A stretch of DNA of 47,409 bases from Brevibacillus migulae. Lineage in GTDB: Bacteria > Bacillota > Bacilli > Brevibacillales > Brevibacillaceae. The stretch covers positions 1-47,409 of the forward strand of contig NZ_SDKD01000027.1 in the NCBI RefSeq assembly GCF_004521915.1, given 5' to 3'. The notes beneath the pieces are model-generated. The model was not told the DNA's origin. It was given only the letters and a program-made list of their open reading frames with translations, and ran no database searches. Positions 15,623 to 24,102 of this stretch are shown here, piece by piece. Made by a program: the position numbers and the translations under genes. Position 1 is the stretch's first letter; each line of letters starts with the position of its first letter.

Positions 15623-16879
15623 TTGAGCGAAACGGCTTCCTCGCTGATCAAAAACCGTATCTACCTGTTTCTCTTGGCCGTCGTCTTTTTCATGCACGTG
15701 GCTTCCTATCTGGTGATCCCGATTTTCCCCATCTTTTTGCAAAAGGTACGGCTGCTTTCCCTCAGCCAGGTGGGTTTCGTACTGGGTATTGGTAGCATTA
15801 CGTATCAAATCGGGAGTTTGTTTGGCGGACTGCTGGCGGATCGCTACGGAAGACGGACGACCCTGATAGCGGGAGCCATTACGCAGGGGATCGCGATGAC
15901 GGGGTACGCTTTTAGTCCCGTCTACATCCTGTATCTGCTGTTCTCTGCGATTAATGGTCTTGGTCTTGGTTTGCTGGCCCCTACGGTCAAAGCGATGATT
16001 GCGGATACGGTCACTGCGGACGAACGGACAAAAGCCTTTTCCTGGCGCGGCATCGTCGCGCACAGCGGGATCATACTGGCTGGTATATTGATTACCTGGC
16101 TGGCGTTAGCTGACCAGCGCCTGTTTTGGGCAGCCTCTGTCTTTTTCTTCCTTCTCGCGGCAGTTGCCCGCTTTACCCTTCCATATGACCGATGTCAAGG
16201 AGAAGAATGCCAGTCCATCCCTTTCGCTGAATACCGGCAGATCCTTCGTCACCGCAGCTTTCTGATGTTCTCCATCATCACCATGATCATCTGGGCTCTC
16301 TATGCCCAATTTGCCTTGGTCATGCCATTGCGGGCAGAGCATGTCCTGCACACCGAGAATCTGGTAGGGCTGATTGTAACGATTAATTCCTTAAGTGTGG
16401 TCTTGCTGCAAGGGACGCTTTACCGTTTTATCCTGGGCCGGATCAATCCATACGTTTCGCTGGTTGCTGGTACGTTGATGCTGGGCCTTGGCCTGTTTGC
16501 CCTGGGCTGGGCCGACAGCTTTCTCACGCTCAGTGCCTCCTCCATTCTATTTATCATTGGCGAGATGTTGTTTATGCCAGTAGTGGACAGCCTTGTTGGA
16601 TACTTTGCCAAGGAGGAATGGCTGGGCGTCTACTTTGGCATTTCTAACTTTGTGTCCGGTATCGGCAGCGCGATTGGGACAAGCCTGGGCGGAAGCATGG
16701 TAGAACGACTTGGAGGCGTAGGCAGCAAGGCTCCATGGATCTCCTACGGCATTACCGCCTTGTTTTTCGCAAGTATCTTGGGCCTCTTCGCCAATTATGC
16801 GCGGACCAGGCACAAGCAAGGTTCACCCCATGAGCCGACAATGCCTTCACTTAATATTCGAAAGGAGAAAGCAAAATGA
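15623..16879 (+). CDS. MFS transporter, multidrug-efflux type
   Basis: 418 residues with about 12 membrane spans. GSLFGGLLADRYGRRTTLIAG is the motif A loop between helices 2 and 3, and a repeat-like loop joins helices 8-9. The start is the TTG at 15623, behind GAAGGAGGTACTAGGA; the GTG at 15605 lies inside that ribosome binding site. The group contains MdtH- or YttB-like exporters; the substrate is unknown. Its last codons contain the ribosome binding site and overlap the start of the 42-residue gene that follows (ATGA), so they form an operon. Confidence 0.85.
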   Translation: MSETASSLIKNRIYLFLLAVVFFMHVASYLVIPIFPIFLQKVRLLSLSQVGFVLGIGSITYQIGSLFGGLLADRYGRRTTLIAGAITQGIAMTGYAFSPVYILYLLFSAINGLGLGLLAPTVKAMIADTVTADERTKAFSWRGIVAHSGIILAGILITWLALADQRLFWAASVFFFLLAAVARFTLPYDRCQGEECQSIPFAEYRQILRHRSFLMFSIITMIIWALYAQFALVMPLRAEHVLHTENLVGLIVTINSLSVVLLQGTLYRFILGRINPYVSLVAGTLMLGLGLFALGWADSFLTLSASSILFIIGEMLFMPVVDSLVGYFAKEEWLGVYFGISNFVSGIGSAIGTSLGGSMVERLGGVGSKAPWISYGITALFFASILGLFANYARTRHKQGSPHEPTMPSLNIRKEKAK

Positions 16880-17004
16880 ACCGAAAAAAAGGACAGCAAA
16901 TGCAAAACCATTCAGAGGTAAACAGGCAGCCAAAAGGAGTACAGGATGACCGCCCGGGGTATGGCGATAAAAAGCTTGAGGGCCCCAATCGCCCTGCTGA
17001 GTAA
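16876..17004 (+). CDS. 42-residue Asn/Gly/Pro-rich peptide overlapping the MFS stop
   Basis: The ATG at 16876 overlaps the MFS stop (ATGA) and has AAAGGAGAAA seven bases upstream. The 42 residues start MNRKKGQQMQNHSEVN, contain GVQDDRPGYGDKKLEG and end PNRPAE. The product is disordered in composition, with no membrane span, like many small acid-soluble-spore or coat-associated peptides, although it fits none I can name. A terminator follows at 17028. It has the translational coupling expected of a real gene. Confidence 0.65.
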   Translation: MNRKKGQQMQNHSEVNRQPKGVQDDRPGYGDKKLEGPNRPAE

Positions 17005-17027
17005 TTGAACTTGTCGTTTTTTGTAGG

Positions 17028-17067
17028 TACCCGCATGTGGCAAAACCATTGCCAGCCATGCGGGTTT
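17028..17067 (+). terminator. rho-independent terminator
   Basis: ACCCGCATG and CATGCGGGT form the outer stem, TGGCAA and TTGCCA the inner stem, and a T-run follows. It closes the MFS-plus-peptide operon. Confidence 0.88.
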
Positions 17068-17098
17068 TTAAAATCGTCGCAGATAAAGTCGAGAAGTG

Positions 17099-17127
17099 TT
17101 GAACGTTTTGTGAATTTCGCCTATTAT
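17099..17127 (+). promoter_or_regulatory. sigma-A promoter of the HD-GYP gene
   Basis: TTGAAC (17099-17104) and TATTAT (17122-17127) are exactly 17 bases apart, with the gene start about 45 bases downstream. Confidence 0.65.
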
Positions 17128-17170
17128 GAGAACAAGATAAATATCCTTCTCAGAAAGGACGAGAGCAAAA

Positions 17171-18550
17171 TTGCCACATTCTCCTACGAGATCCGTCGCG
17201 TTTACCATTTTTCTGATTTTGCTACCGGTCCTTTTCACGGGAATCATATACATCGGATACTCGCAAGCCAAAATCCAATACCGTGAAGCTGGAATACGAG
17301 CCCTCGATCGTCAAATGAACACGGTTATCCACTTGATCAGCAAATATCAGCATGATGTCGAATCAGGTCTGCTCAACGTCGAAGCTGCCGAAGACCAGAT
17401 CAAAAACGTATTGTCCGGTCCGATGAAAAACAATGGCAGACGTGATCTGAGCGCGGTTGATCTGACGTTAGGTCCTGGCGACTACCTGTTTATCCTTGAC
17501 TCAAAGGGAAATATGGTCATGCACCCCGAAACCGAAGGAAGCAACTTGCTGTATACCCGCAATGCCGAGGGGCGTTTCATCATCCAAGAAATGATTAGCC
17601 AACCGCATCAAACCCTATCTTATTTATGGCAAAACCCCACAGATACAGAGGCACGTCCCAAAATTTCAGTGGTTCATTATTTTCCGGCATGGGACTGGTA
17701 TGTGGGATTGTCCAGCTACGAGGAAAACTTTTACCAGCCGTTTGATAAAATCAAGCTGCAGCTAACTCTATTGGTATTGGGAAGCTATATCATTACCGCT
17801 ATTATTTTTCTTGCTGCCAAACGTAAGGAACATGATTTGCGCCGCACAAATTCCGTGAGAGAGCGGCTGATTCAGACCAACCAAAGCATTTTAAAAACAC
17901 TGGCCGTCGCCCTGGAAGAACGAGATGCGTACACCTCCGGCCATTCGCAACGCGTCGCTTTTTACATGCGCGAGATTGCGGAAAAAATGAACTACTCTTC
18001 AGACATGCTGGAAGTGATTTATACAGGCGGACTGCTCCATGATATCGGCAAAATCGGGATTGAAGACAGGATCTTGATGAAGCCGGGAAAATTGTCGCCG
18101 GAAGAATATGAAGTGATCAAGTCGCATCCGATCCGTGGTGAAGCGCTATTGCGGAAGCTGTATGCGGAAAGTGAAAGCGATTCATACGATCAGGACAAAG
18201 TAAATGCGATCCTGACCATTACAAGATCGCATCATGAACGCTTCGATGGGCGCGGCTACCCTGATCGCCTGCAAGGGGAGGAAATCCCGCTCATCGCCCG
18301 GATTGCAGCTGTCGCTGACTCCTTCGATGCCATGACCTCCAATCGGGCGTACCGCAGGGGATACTCCTTTTCCAAAGCATCAGCGGAAATTCAAGCCAAC
18401 GCCGGGACGCAATTTTGCCCGAAGGTAGTCGAGGCTTTTCTGCAAAGCATTACCGAAGACAGCTTCTTCCATGCCCATCAGCTCACCCGTGTAGAGGATT
18501 TGCTGCTCGAACAAATGGAAGACGATCTGGAAAAAACTACAAGCGCATGA
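17171..18550 (+). CDS. Cache sensor and HD-GYP cyclic-di-GMP phosphodiesterase
   Basis: 459 residues. Membrane span at about 10-30, an extracytoplasmic Cache-type sensor (about 35-190, with GDYLFILDSKGNMVMHPETEG and WDWYVGLSSYEE), second span near 198-216, then an HD-GYP domain (about 240-440). Catalytic motifs are complete: HSQRVAFY, LLHDIGKIGI (HD at 290-291), SHP, and HHERFDGRGYP (354-364). It should hydrolyse c-di-GMP (to pGpG or GMP) in response to an external ligand bound by the Cache domain. The start is TTG behind AGAAAGGACGAG. Its own promoter and terminator make it a single-gene unit. Confidence 0.93.
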   Translation: MPHSPTRSVAFTIFLILLPVLFTGIIYIGYSQAKIQYREAGIRALDRQMNTVIHLISKYQHDVESGLLNVEAAEDQIKNVLSGPMKNNGRRDLSAVDLTLGPGDYLFILDSKGNMVMHPETEGSNLLYTRNAEGRFIIQEMISQPHQTLSYLWQNPTDTEARPKISVVHYFPAWDWYVGLSSYEENFYQPFDKIKLQLTLLVLGSYIITAIIFLAAKRKEHDLRRTNSVRERLIQTNQSILKTLAVALEERDAYTSGHSQRVAFYMREIAEKMNYSSDMLEVIYTGGLLHDIGKIGIEDRILMKPGKLSPEEYEVIKSHPIRGEALLRKLYAESESDSYDQDKVNAILTITRSHHERFDGRGYPDRLQGEEIPLIARIAAVADSFDAMTSNRAYRRGYSFSKASAEIQANAGTQFCPKVVEAFLQSITEDSFFHAHQLTRVEDLLLEQMEDDLEKTTSA

Positions 18551-18552
18551 GA

Positions 18553-18581
18553 AAACCCGGGGCTATCGAGCTCCGGGTTTT
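18553..18581. terminator. bidirectional rho-independent terminator
   Basis: AAACCCGGGGCT and AGCTCCGGGTTT pair with one wobble around a 4-base loop, with T-runs on both strands. Ends the HD-GYP gene and the convergent 51-residue gene. Confidence 0.8.
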
Positions 18582-18592
18582 TACGTACAGGA

Positions 18593-18748
18593 TCAGTCGG
18601 ATTGGATCGAAGTCTTATTCTCGATGTCTTTCGCAGCTTCGTCCAGATTGGTTCGAATGCGAAGAAAGGGCCCTTGGGAGGGCGGAGCAATCACGCGATC
18701 GTTCAACTGTTTAAAATCTGGCATCTGCATTTCGTCCTGCTGCTTCAT
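18593..18748 (-). CDS. 51-residue soluble peptide, unknown function
   Basis: On the minus strand an ATG at 18748, behind GAGGGGTGCATATC, opens 51 codons. The product starts MKQQDEMQMPDFKQLND, contains APPSQGPFLRIRTNLDEAA and ends KTSIQSD; it has no membrane span or Cys. It ends 12 bases before the bidirectional terminator at 18553-18581. I do not recognise it. The ribosome binding site, clean reading frame and terminator position support a real gene. Confidence 0.6.
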   Translation of the reverse strand: MKQQDEMQMPDFKQLNDRVIAPPSQGPFLRIRTNLDEAAKDIENKTSIQSD

Positions 18749-18818
18749 GATATGCACCCCTCTTTTGTGCCTTAGTATACCGGGGACAGAGGTGCTTTAT
18801 CCATCAGCCGAACCTGGT

Positions 18819-19319
18819 TCAAATGTCCTTTACCTGTGTCGGCACTTGCAGCTCTTTTAACTGCTGATACAGCTTCTCTTCCTCGGCAAGCGGAATGCGA
18901 AGCAGCAAATAGCGGTTGAAGTAGAAAACGACCCGGTCCGAGGACTGCTCGCGTAAACGATAATGCGATAATTCCGAGACATCTTTGAGCAGGTAAAAGT
19001 AATCATACCGCTCTGCAGTCAGCTCAGCTTGAAAGGTGCGGCTGATGACTTCCTCGCCGCTCCTGTTCTCCCGTACATTTTCCTTGCTTGCTCCCAGAAA
19101 GCGCAGCAGCTCGCTCGCCCGTTTGCCAAACTTTTCGGCAAGCATCCGGTCATTGTATTCCACTTCCAGATGGGTCAAGCGCTCTTTTACCGATGAGAGC
19201 ATCGCCATCAGCACCTTGCGCACTACCAGATTCGTCGGGGCAAACTGATGATCATAAAAATTATACTCAAGGACGGCGTCACCCGCCTCCTCATGCCGAT
19301 ATAGGGTAATCGATTGCAT
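18819..19319 (-). CDS. 166-residue protein of unknown function, partner of the M42 peptidase gene
   Basis: A soluble acidic protein without signal peptide, Cys-poor, with a central helical region (NLVVRKVLMAMLSSVKERLTHLEVEYNDRMLAEKFGKRASELLRFLG). The ends are beta-like (SITLYRHEEAGDAVLEYNFYDHQF, RVVFYFNRYLLLRIPLAEEEKLYQQL). GGGGGCAGCACG precedes the ATG. It lies 11 bases after the M42 peptidase gene on the same strand, so both are probably on one transcript. No family recognised. Confidence 0.7.
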   Translation of the reverse strand: MQSITLYRHEEAGDAVLEYNFYDHQFAPTNLVVRKVLMAMLSSVKERLTHLEVEYNDRMLAEKFGKRASELLRFLGASKENVRENRSGEEVISRTFQAELTAERYDYFYLLKDVSELSHYRLREQSSDRVVFYFNRYLLLRIPLAEEEKLYQQLKELQVPTQVKDI

Positions 19320-19330
19320 CGTGCTGCCCC

Positions 19331-20407
19331 CTATCGTCCCAGGATCGTATTCAACGTACTGTGATCCAGGCTTTTGATCGCGGCAAACAGCAAGCGCTTT
19401 GCCGCCAGATAGTCATCCTCATGCATGATCGCTGCATGGCTGTGAATGTAGCGTGCAGGAATCCCGATCACCGCTGCTGGCACGCCTTTGCCATGTAGCT
19501 GCACCTCTTTCGCATCAGTTCCCCCTTTTGCCACAAAATACTGGTAAGGAATGTTTTCACGTTCGCAAAGATCCACCAAAAAATCGCGCATCCCCGGCAT
19601 CATGATCGTCGATGGATCATAGATCCGCATCAGGAGACCGCCGCCGAGTTTGCCGTAGCTTTCCCGCGAACCTGGCACATCGCCTGCCGGACTGGCATCC
19701 AGGGCAAAGAATACATCCGGTTGGATCATCTGGCTGGATGTCTTTGCTCCCCTTGTCCCTACTTCCTCCTGTACGGTCGCACCGGCATATACCACATTGG
19801 GATGCTGGGGATTCTCCGTCAATTCCTTCAACAGTTCTACTGCCAGACTGCAGCCGTAGCGATTGTCCCACGCTTTCGCCATATACTTTTTCTCACTGGC
19901 GAGCGGGGTAAACGGACATACCGGAACGATTTGTTGCCCCGGACGAATGCCCAGCTTTTCCGCTTCTTCCTTGCTGTCCGCGCCAATGTCCACGTACATG
20001 TTTTTGATATCCATCGGGCGGGTGCGCTGATCCTCACTCAGGGAATGAGGAGGAATTGAGCCAATCACCCCGTCAATCGGTCCTGCCGCCGTAATGATCT
20101 GGACGCGTTGGGCAAGCAATACCTGCCCCCACCATCCGCCAAGCGTTTGAAAAGAGATGAACCCTTTTTCGGAAATGCGTGTGACCATGAAGCCCACTTC
20201 ATCCATGTGTCCGGCCACCATGATGCGCGGTCCGTTCTCCTGTCCGCGCTTGATCCCAAAGATGCTGCCGAGATGATCGGTAATCACTTCATTGCTATAT
20301 GTCGATATGTATTCACGCATGATGCTTCGCACAGGCCCTTCAAAACCTGGAGCACCCGGTGCTTCAGTCAGTTTTTTCCACAGCTCTAATTGAAACGGAT
20401 CGGCCAT
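19331..20407 (-). CDS. M42 family aminopeptidase (YsdC/YtoP type)
   Basis: 358 residues, usual for M42 glutamyl-aminopeptidase/tetrahedral aminopeptidase enzymes. Cocatalytic metal ligands are in place: VAGHMDEVGFMV (about 68-79), AWDNRYGC, VQEEVGTRGAK (catalytic Glu pair), FFALDASPAGDVPG and the C-terminal SHAAIMHEDD. It trims peptides in the cytosol with a divalent metal, and assembles as large oligomers in relatives. AGGAGG-type site upstream of the ATG. First gene of a two-gene unit and divergent from the GNAT-racemase operon. Confidence 0.93.
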   Translation of the reverse strand: MADPFQLELWKKLTEAPGAPGFEGPVRSIMREYISTYSNEVITDHLGSIFGIKRGQENGPRIMVAGHMDEVGFMVTRISEKGFISFQTLGGWWGQVLLAQRVQIITAAGPIDGVIGSIPPHSLSEDQRTRPMDIKNMYVDIGADSKEEAEKLGIRPGQQIVPVCPFTPLASEKKYMAKAWDNRYGCSLAVELLKELTENPQHPNVVYAGATVQEEVGTRGAKTSSQMIQPDVFFALDASPAGDVPGSRESYGKLGGGLLMRIYDPSTIMMPGMRDFLVDLCERENIPYQYFVAKGGTDAKEVQLHGKGVPAAVIGIPARYIHSHAAIMHEDDYLAAKRLLFAAIKSLDHSTLNTILGR

Positions 20408-20470
20408 ACGATCTCCTCCTTTTTACCTTTCTTATTATCGTTCACCCTTTTCATGAATGCAACCGTTCGC

Positions 20471-20499
20471 TTGACAGGCGTGTGCTGCAAACTCAGAAT
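20471..20499 (+). promoter_or_regulatory. sigma-A promoter of the GNAT-racemase operon
   Basis: TTGACA (20471-20476) and CAGAAT (20494-20499) are 17 bases apart, about 40 bases before the first start codon. Confidence 0.5.
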
Positions 20500-20537
20500 A
20501 GTAGCTATATTCTTTCTACTTCGCGAGGTGAACGAAA

Positions 20538-21380
20538 ATGTCGATCATAATGCGCAAACTGACTGAAAAATCAGAGCTAAAGCAATTGGAAGAGCTGGAA
20601 GCAGCCGTCTGGAGTCCAGCCTCTGTGATCCCGCTGCATATGACACTGACCCTGCAGAAATTTGGCGGTCTGTTCCTGGGGGCTTTTGATGAAGGACGGA
20701 TGATTGGCTTTCTCTACAGCTTTCCCGGATTTCGGGACGGACAGCCGCATCTATGCTCCCATATGCTCGGCTTTCTGCCGGAATACCGCAAGCAGGGCTT
20801 AGGCGTGCAAATGAAATGGCTGCAGCGGGACGAAGCGTTGCTTTTGGGCCATACGTGCATTACTTGGACGTACGATCCGCTTGAAGCGGTCAATGCTTAT
20901 TTGAATATAGCCAAGCTTGGCGGGATTGTCCGCCACTACCTGCCTAACTGCTATGGCAATCTGGAGGACGACATGAATCGCGGGCTGCCCACCGATCGTT
21001 TTCTCGTCGAATGGTTTTTGGAGAGCAAACGGGTGATCTGTAAACAAACAGAGCCCGGTGTACAGGCCGCATACGGTGAGGAAGCAGTGCCCGCGCTCAG
21101 CTATGCTTGCGGAGGGGACGGCCATCCACGGGTAACCGCTATTTCGAGTGAATTCCATGCGGAAACCCTCCTCGTGAGCGTCCCTTCCCGTTTTCAAGAC
21201 TTGAAAAAAGCAGACATGTCCGCTGCCATCGCTTGGCGCGAGCAGACGGGAACCTTGTTCACGAAGGCCTTTTCTGCCGGCTATGCCGTCGTGGATGTTC
21301 TGCGAAGCGAGACAGAACCGGTTGTCCATTATATGCTCAGCAAATCGATGGCTGCGCTTGAAGGAGTGGGAGAGAAATGA
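20538..21380 (+). CDS. GNAT-fold acyltransferase linked to an NSAR/OSBS enzyme
   Basis: 280 residues. The N-terminal 165 residues are a GNAT domain (LFLGAFDEGRMIGFLYSFPGF, then HLCSHMLGFLPEYRKQGLGVQMKWLQRDEAL, the acyl-CoA loop R-x-x-G-L-G). The rest is an extension of the COG3375 type. In Geobacillus a GNAT of this kind N-succinylates D-amino acids from succinyl-CoA next to an N-succinylamino-acid racemase. GCGAGGTGAAC precedes the ATG. Its stop overlaps the start of the racemase gene (ATGA). Substrate is inferred from the context, not seen. Confidence 0.82.
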   Translation: MSIIMRKLTEKSELKQLEELEAAVWSPASVIPLHMTLTLQKFGGLFLGAFDEGRMIGFLYSFPGFRDGQPHLCSHMLGFLPEYRKQGLGVQMKWLQRDEALLLGHTCITWTYDPLEAVNAYLNIAKLGGIVRHYLPNCYGNLEDDMNRGLPTDRFLVEWFLESKRVICKQTEPGVQAAYGEEAVPALSYACGGDGHPRVTAISSEFHAETLLVSVPSRFQDLKKADMSAAIAWREQTGTLFTKAFSAGYAVVDVLRSETEPVVHYMLSKSMAALEGVGEK

Positions 21381-22483
21381 AGATTGTCCGGATCGTATTG
21401 CGTCATATGTCCATGACCTTGAAGTCCCCGTTCACCACCAGCTTTGGCACGACAACCGAGAAAGAATTTCTCCTGATCGAAGCATACGATGAAGATGGCC
21501 GCGTGGGCTACGGTGAGTCTACGGCCATGGTGAGTCCCTTCTATAATGAAGAAACCATGAAAACCAACCATCATCTGCTGCGGGATTTCCTGATTCCGCT
21601 GACACTGCGGCATACATTCGCCCATCCCGATGACTGTATCGAGCTGTACGGACATATCCGTAAAAACATGATGGCGAAAGCGGCCCTTGAGGGAGCTATC
21701 TGGGATCTTTATGCCAAACGTATGGGAAGCCCGCTGGCGCAAGCGCTAGGGGGTGACAAAACGAAGATCGCTGTCGGGGTCAGCATTGGCATTCAGGACA
21801 ATATTGCCGACATGTTAAAACAGGTGGAGCAATACTTGTCAGCCGGCTACCAACGGATGAAGGTAAAAGTGAAGCCTGGCTTTGATGTGGATGTAATCGC
21901 CGCCATCCGCAAAGAATTTGGTGCTATCCCGTTGATGGCGGATGCCAACTCTGCCTATACGCTGGATGACGCTCATCTGCTGAAGCGGCTGGATGAGTAT
22001 GGATTGATGATGATTGAGCAGCCGCTGGCTTCCGACGATATCATCGATCATGCCCAGCTGCAGGCTCAGCTGCAGACACCGATCTGCCTCGATGAAAGCA
22101 TTCATACCGTAGAAGATGCCCGCAAGGCACTGGATTTGGGCAGCTGCCGGATCATCAACATTAAAGTGGGCCGTGTGGGCGGCTTGAGTCATGCCAAAGC
22201 CATTCATGATCTGTGCCAGGCAAGACAAGTCCCGGTATGGTGCGGCGGCATGCTGGAATCGGGAATCGGCCGTGCCCATAATGTGGCGATCACCACACTT
22301 CCCGGCTTTACCCTCCCAGGGGACACTTCCGGCTCCAATCGTTATTGGCATGAGGATATCATCGAACCGGAGGTAACCGTCGAGAATGGCTTCATTCATG
22401 TCCCCACCCAAGCCGGAATCGGCTATCAGGTGAATCAAAAGCGTTTGGATGCCTGCACGGTGAGCAGCGAGACCTATCGATAG
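21377..22483 (+). CDS. menC: N-succinylamino-acid racemase / o-succinylbenzoate synthase
   Basis: 368 residues, enolase superfamily, MLE subgroup. Seen: N-terminal cap (MSMTLKSPFTTSFGTT), the KxK pair in YQRMKVKVKPG (about 156-166, catalytic Lys), metal ligands in PLMADANSAY (Asp), MMIEQPL (Glu) and CLDESI (Asp), and the second catalytic Lys in INIKVGRVGG. It either makes o-succinylbenzoate for menaquinone or racemises N-succinyl amino acids; many Bacillales enzymes do both. No other men gene is present, and the GNAT is coupled by an ATGA overlap, which favours the racemase role. The menC label covers the family name only. Confidence 0.88.
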   Translation: MKIVRIVLRHMSMTLKSPFTTSFGTTTEKEFLLIEAYDEDGRVGYGESTAMVSPFYNEETMKTNHHLLRDFLIPLTLRHTFAHPDDCIELYGHIRKNMMAKAALEGAIWDLYAKRMGSPLAQALGGDKTKIAVGVSIGIQDNIADMLKQVEQYLSAGYQRMKVKVKPGFDVDVIAAIRKEFGAIPLMADANSAYTLDDAHLLKRLDEYGLMMIEQPLASDDIIDHAQLQAQLQTPICLDESIHTVEDARKALDLGSCRIINIKVGRVGGLSHAKAIHDLCQARQVPVWCGGMLESGIGRAHNVAITTLPGFTLPGDTSGSNRYWHEDIIEPEVTVENGFIHVPTQAGIGYQVNQKRLDACTVSSETYR

Positions 22484-22549
22484 CATCCTGCGCCATTTTT
22501 CGCTATGATGGAAGAACCAACCACCATACGCTGAAAAGATAAGGATGAA

Positions 22550-23845
22550 ATGGATATGGATACAACCGCATTTGACGTCATCGTGATTGGCGGCGGCCCA
22601 TCCGGATTGATGGCTGCCATCGCCGCATCCGCCCAAGGGGCTCGGGTCTGCCTGGTCGAAAAAGGGGCAAAGCTGGGCCGCAAGCTGATCATCTCCGGCG
22701 GCGGCCGCTGCAATGTCACAAACGCCAAAGAACTGGATGAATTAATCAAGGAAATGCCCGGCAACGGCCGTTTTATGCATAGCGCCTTCGCTCAATTCAG
22801 CAATAAAGACATCGTCGGCTATTTCAACAAGCTGGGTGTCGCCTTGAAAGAAGAAGACCGCGGGCGCATGTTCCCTGTTACCGATAAAGCCATCACGGTC
22901 GCCAATGCCCTGATCAGCAAAATGAAGCAGCAGGGTGTCGAGGTCATGCTGAACAGCCCTGTAGAACGTGTCTTGTATGAGAATGGCCAATGTCGCGGTG
23001 TACGCTTGAAAAACGGGAACACATTGAGTGCGCCGTGTGTCGTGATTGCGGTTGGGGGAAGCTCTGTCCCGCAAACCGGCTCAACGGGAGACGGCTATCA
23101 ATGGGCCCGCGAGGCAGGACATACGATCACGGAGCTGTACCCGACGGAAGTTCCGCTAACGGCTAACGATCCTTTCATTCGTGACAAAACGTTAATGGGA
23201 CTGTCATTGCGCGATGTGACCCTTACGCTTTATTCCGAGAAAGGCAAGAAGGTAACCGTGCAGGAAGGCGACATGATTTTCACCCATTTTGGCATATCCG
23301 GACCAGCCGCTTTGCGATTGGGGCATTATGTATCGGTCACGATGCGCCGAAATGGGAACAAGCCTCTCCCCTTGCACATTGATCTGATGCCGGACCGATC
23401 CGTCGAGGAGATTGCCCGGGAAAGCTGGTCATTGTTTGAGGAGCAGCCGAAAAAAGCGGTGAAGAATATCCTGAAGGGCTTTTTCCCCGAAAGGCTGATC
23501 CCGCTTCTCCTGGAGAAAAGCGAGATTCCTGAGGATACGACGCTGAGTCATCTATCGAAGCAAAAATGGCAGACGTTAGCGGCGCTCGCCAAGGCGTTTC
23601 CGCTGACAATCACCGGTACGCTCACACTGGAGGAAGCCTTCATTACAGGCGGAGGTGTCCATGTGAAAGAGATTGATCCGAAAACAATGCAGTCGAAGCT
23701 GATGAACGGCCTCTTTTTTGCCGGGGAAGTCATGGATGTGCATGCGCATACTGGCGGATACAATATCACGATTGCGTTTTCCTCCGGATATGTTGCTGGC
23801 ACGCACAGTGCGCAGCTTGCTCGGCAGCAGATGAGTCTTTCATAG
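22550..23845 (+). CDS. HI0933/BaiN-family FAD flavoprotein (YtfP-like)
   Basis: 431 residues. Dinucleotide-binding GGGPSGLMAAIAA near 13-25, KLGRKLIISGGGRCNVTN near 45-62, VIAVGGSSVPQTGSTGDGY and a C-terminal FFAGEVMDVHAHTGGYNITIAFSSGYVAG. This fits the BaiN/RdsA group of NAD(P)/FAD oxidoreductases, including B. subtilis YtfP and E. coli YhiN. The ATG follows AAGGATGAA. It is 66 bases after the racemase gene and may share its transcript, but it has its own terminator; functional link uncertain. Confidence 0.88.
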   Translation: MDMDTTAFDVIVIGGGPSGLMAAIAASAQGARVCLVEKGAKLGRKLIISGGGRCNVTNAKELDELIKEMPGNGRFMHSAFAQFSNKDIVGYFNKLGVALKEEDRGRMFPVTDKAITVANALISKMKQQGVEVMLNSPVERVLYENGQCRGVRLKNGNTLSAPCVVIAVGGSSVPQTGSTGDGYQWAREAGHTITELYPTEVPLTANDPFIRDKTLMGLSLRDVTLTLYSEKGKKVTVQEGDMIFTHFGISGPAALRLGHYVSVTMRRNGNKPLPLHIDLMPDRSVEEIARESWSLFEEQPKKAVKNILKGFFPERLIPLLLEKSEIPEDTTLSHLSKQKWQTLAALAKAFPLTITGTLTLEEAFITGGGVHVKEIDPKTMQSKLMNGLFFAGEVMDVHAHTGGYNITIAFSSGYVAGTHSAQLARQQMSLS

Positions 23846-23862
23846 AAAAATCCGTGAATACC

Positions 23863-23898
23863 AAAAAACTCTTTCTATCGGGTAGAAAGAGTTTTTTT
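23863..23898 (+). terminator. rho-independent terminator
   Basis: AAAAAACTCTTTCTA and TAGAAAGAGTTTTTTT pair around TCGGG, followed by the T-run. It closes the flavoprotein operon. Confidence 0.9.
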
Positions 23899-24049
23899 AA
23901 AAAAATCGAGCAATCGATGTTTATCCCTTTTGCAAATGGGGAAAGATTGGATTAGGTGCTCTTTTTCGTAAAGAGTGTTTCAGAACCCTACTCCCCCTAG
24001 TAGTAGGTTGCTGATTCTCACACCTCTACTCCCTTTATCTTTATCCTTT

Positions 24050-24080
24050 GGAGCGTCGTCCGTACGACGCTCCCTTTTTC
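24050..24080 (+). terminator. second rho-independent terminator without an obvious gene
   Basis: GGAGCGTCGT (24050-24059) pairs perfectly with ACGACGCTCC (24064-24073), loop CCGT, and is followed by CTTTTTC on the plus strand. It is 150 bases after the preceding terminator and no coding sequence lies between. It may end a small RNA, or back up read-through. Confidence 0.7.
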
Positions 24081-24102
24081 TATTTCTCCTTCATGAGAAT
24101 TC

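Noticed and set aside
21839..22636. 265-residue open frame opposite the racemase gene
   Set aside because: Antisense to conserved enolase-superfamily motifs, without ribosome binding site or known domain.
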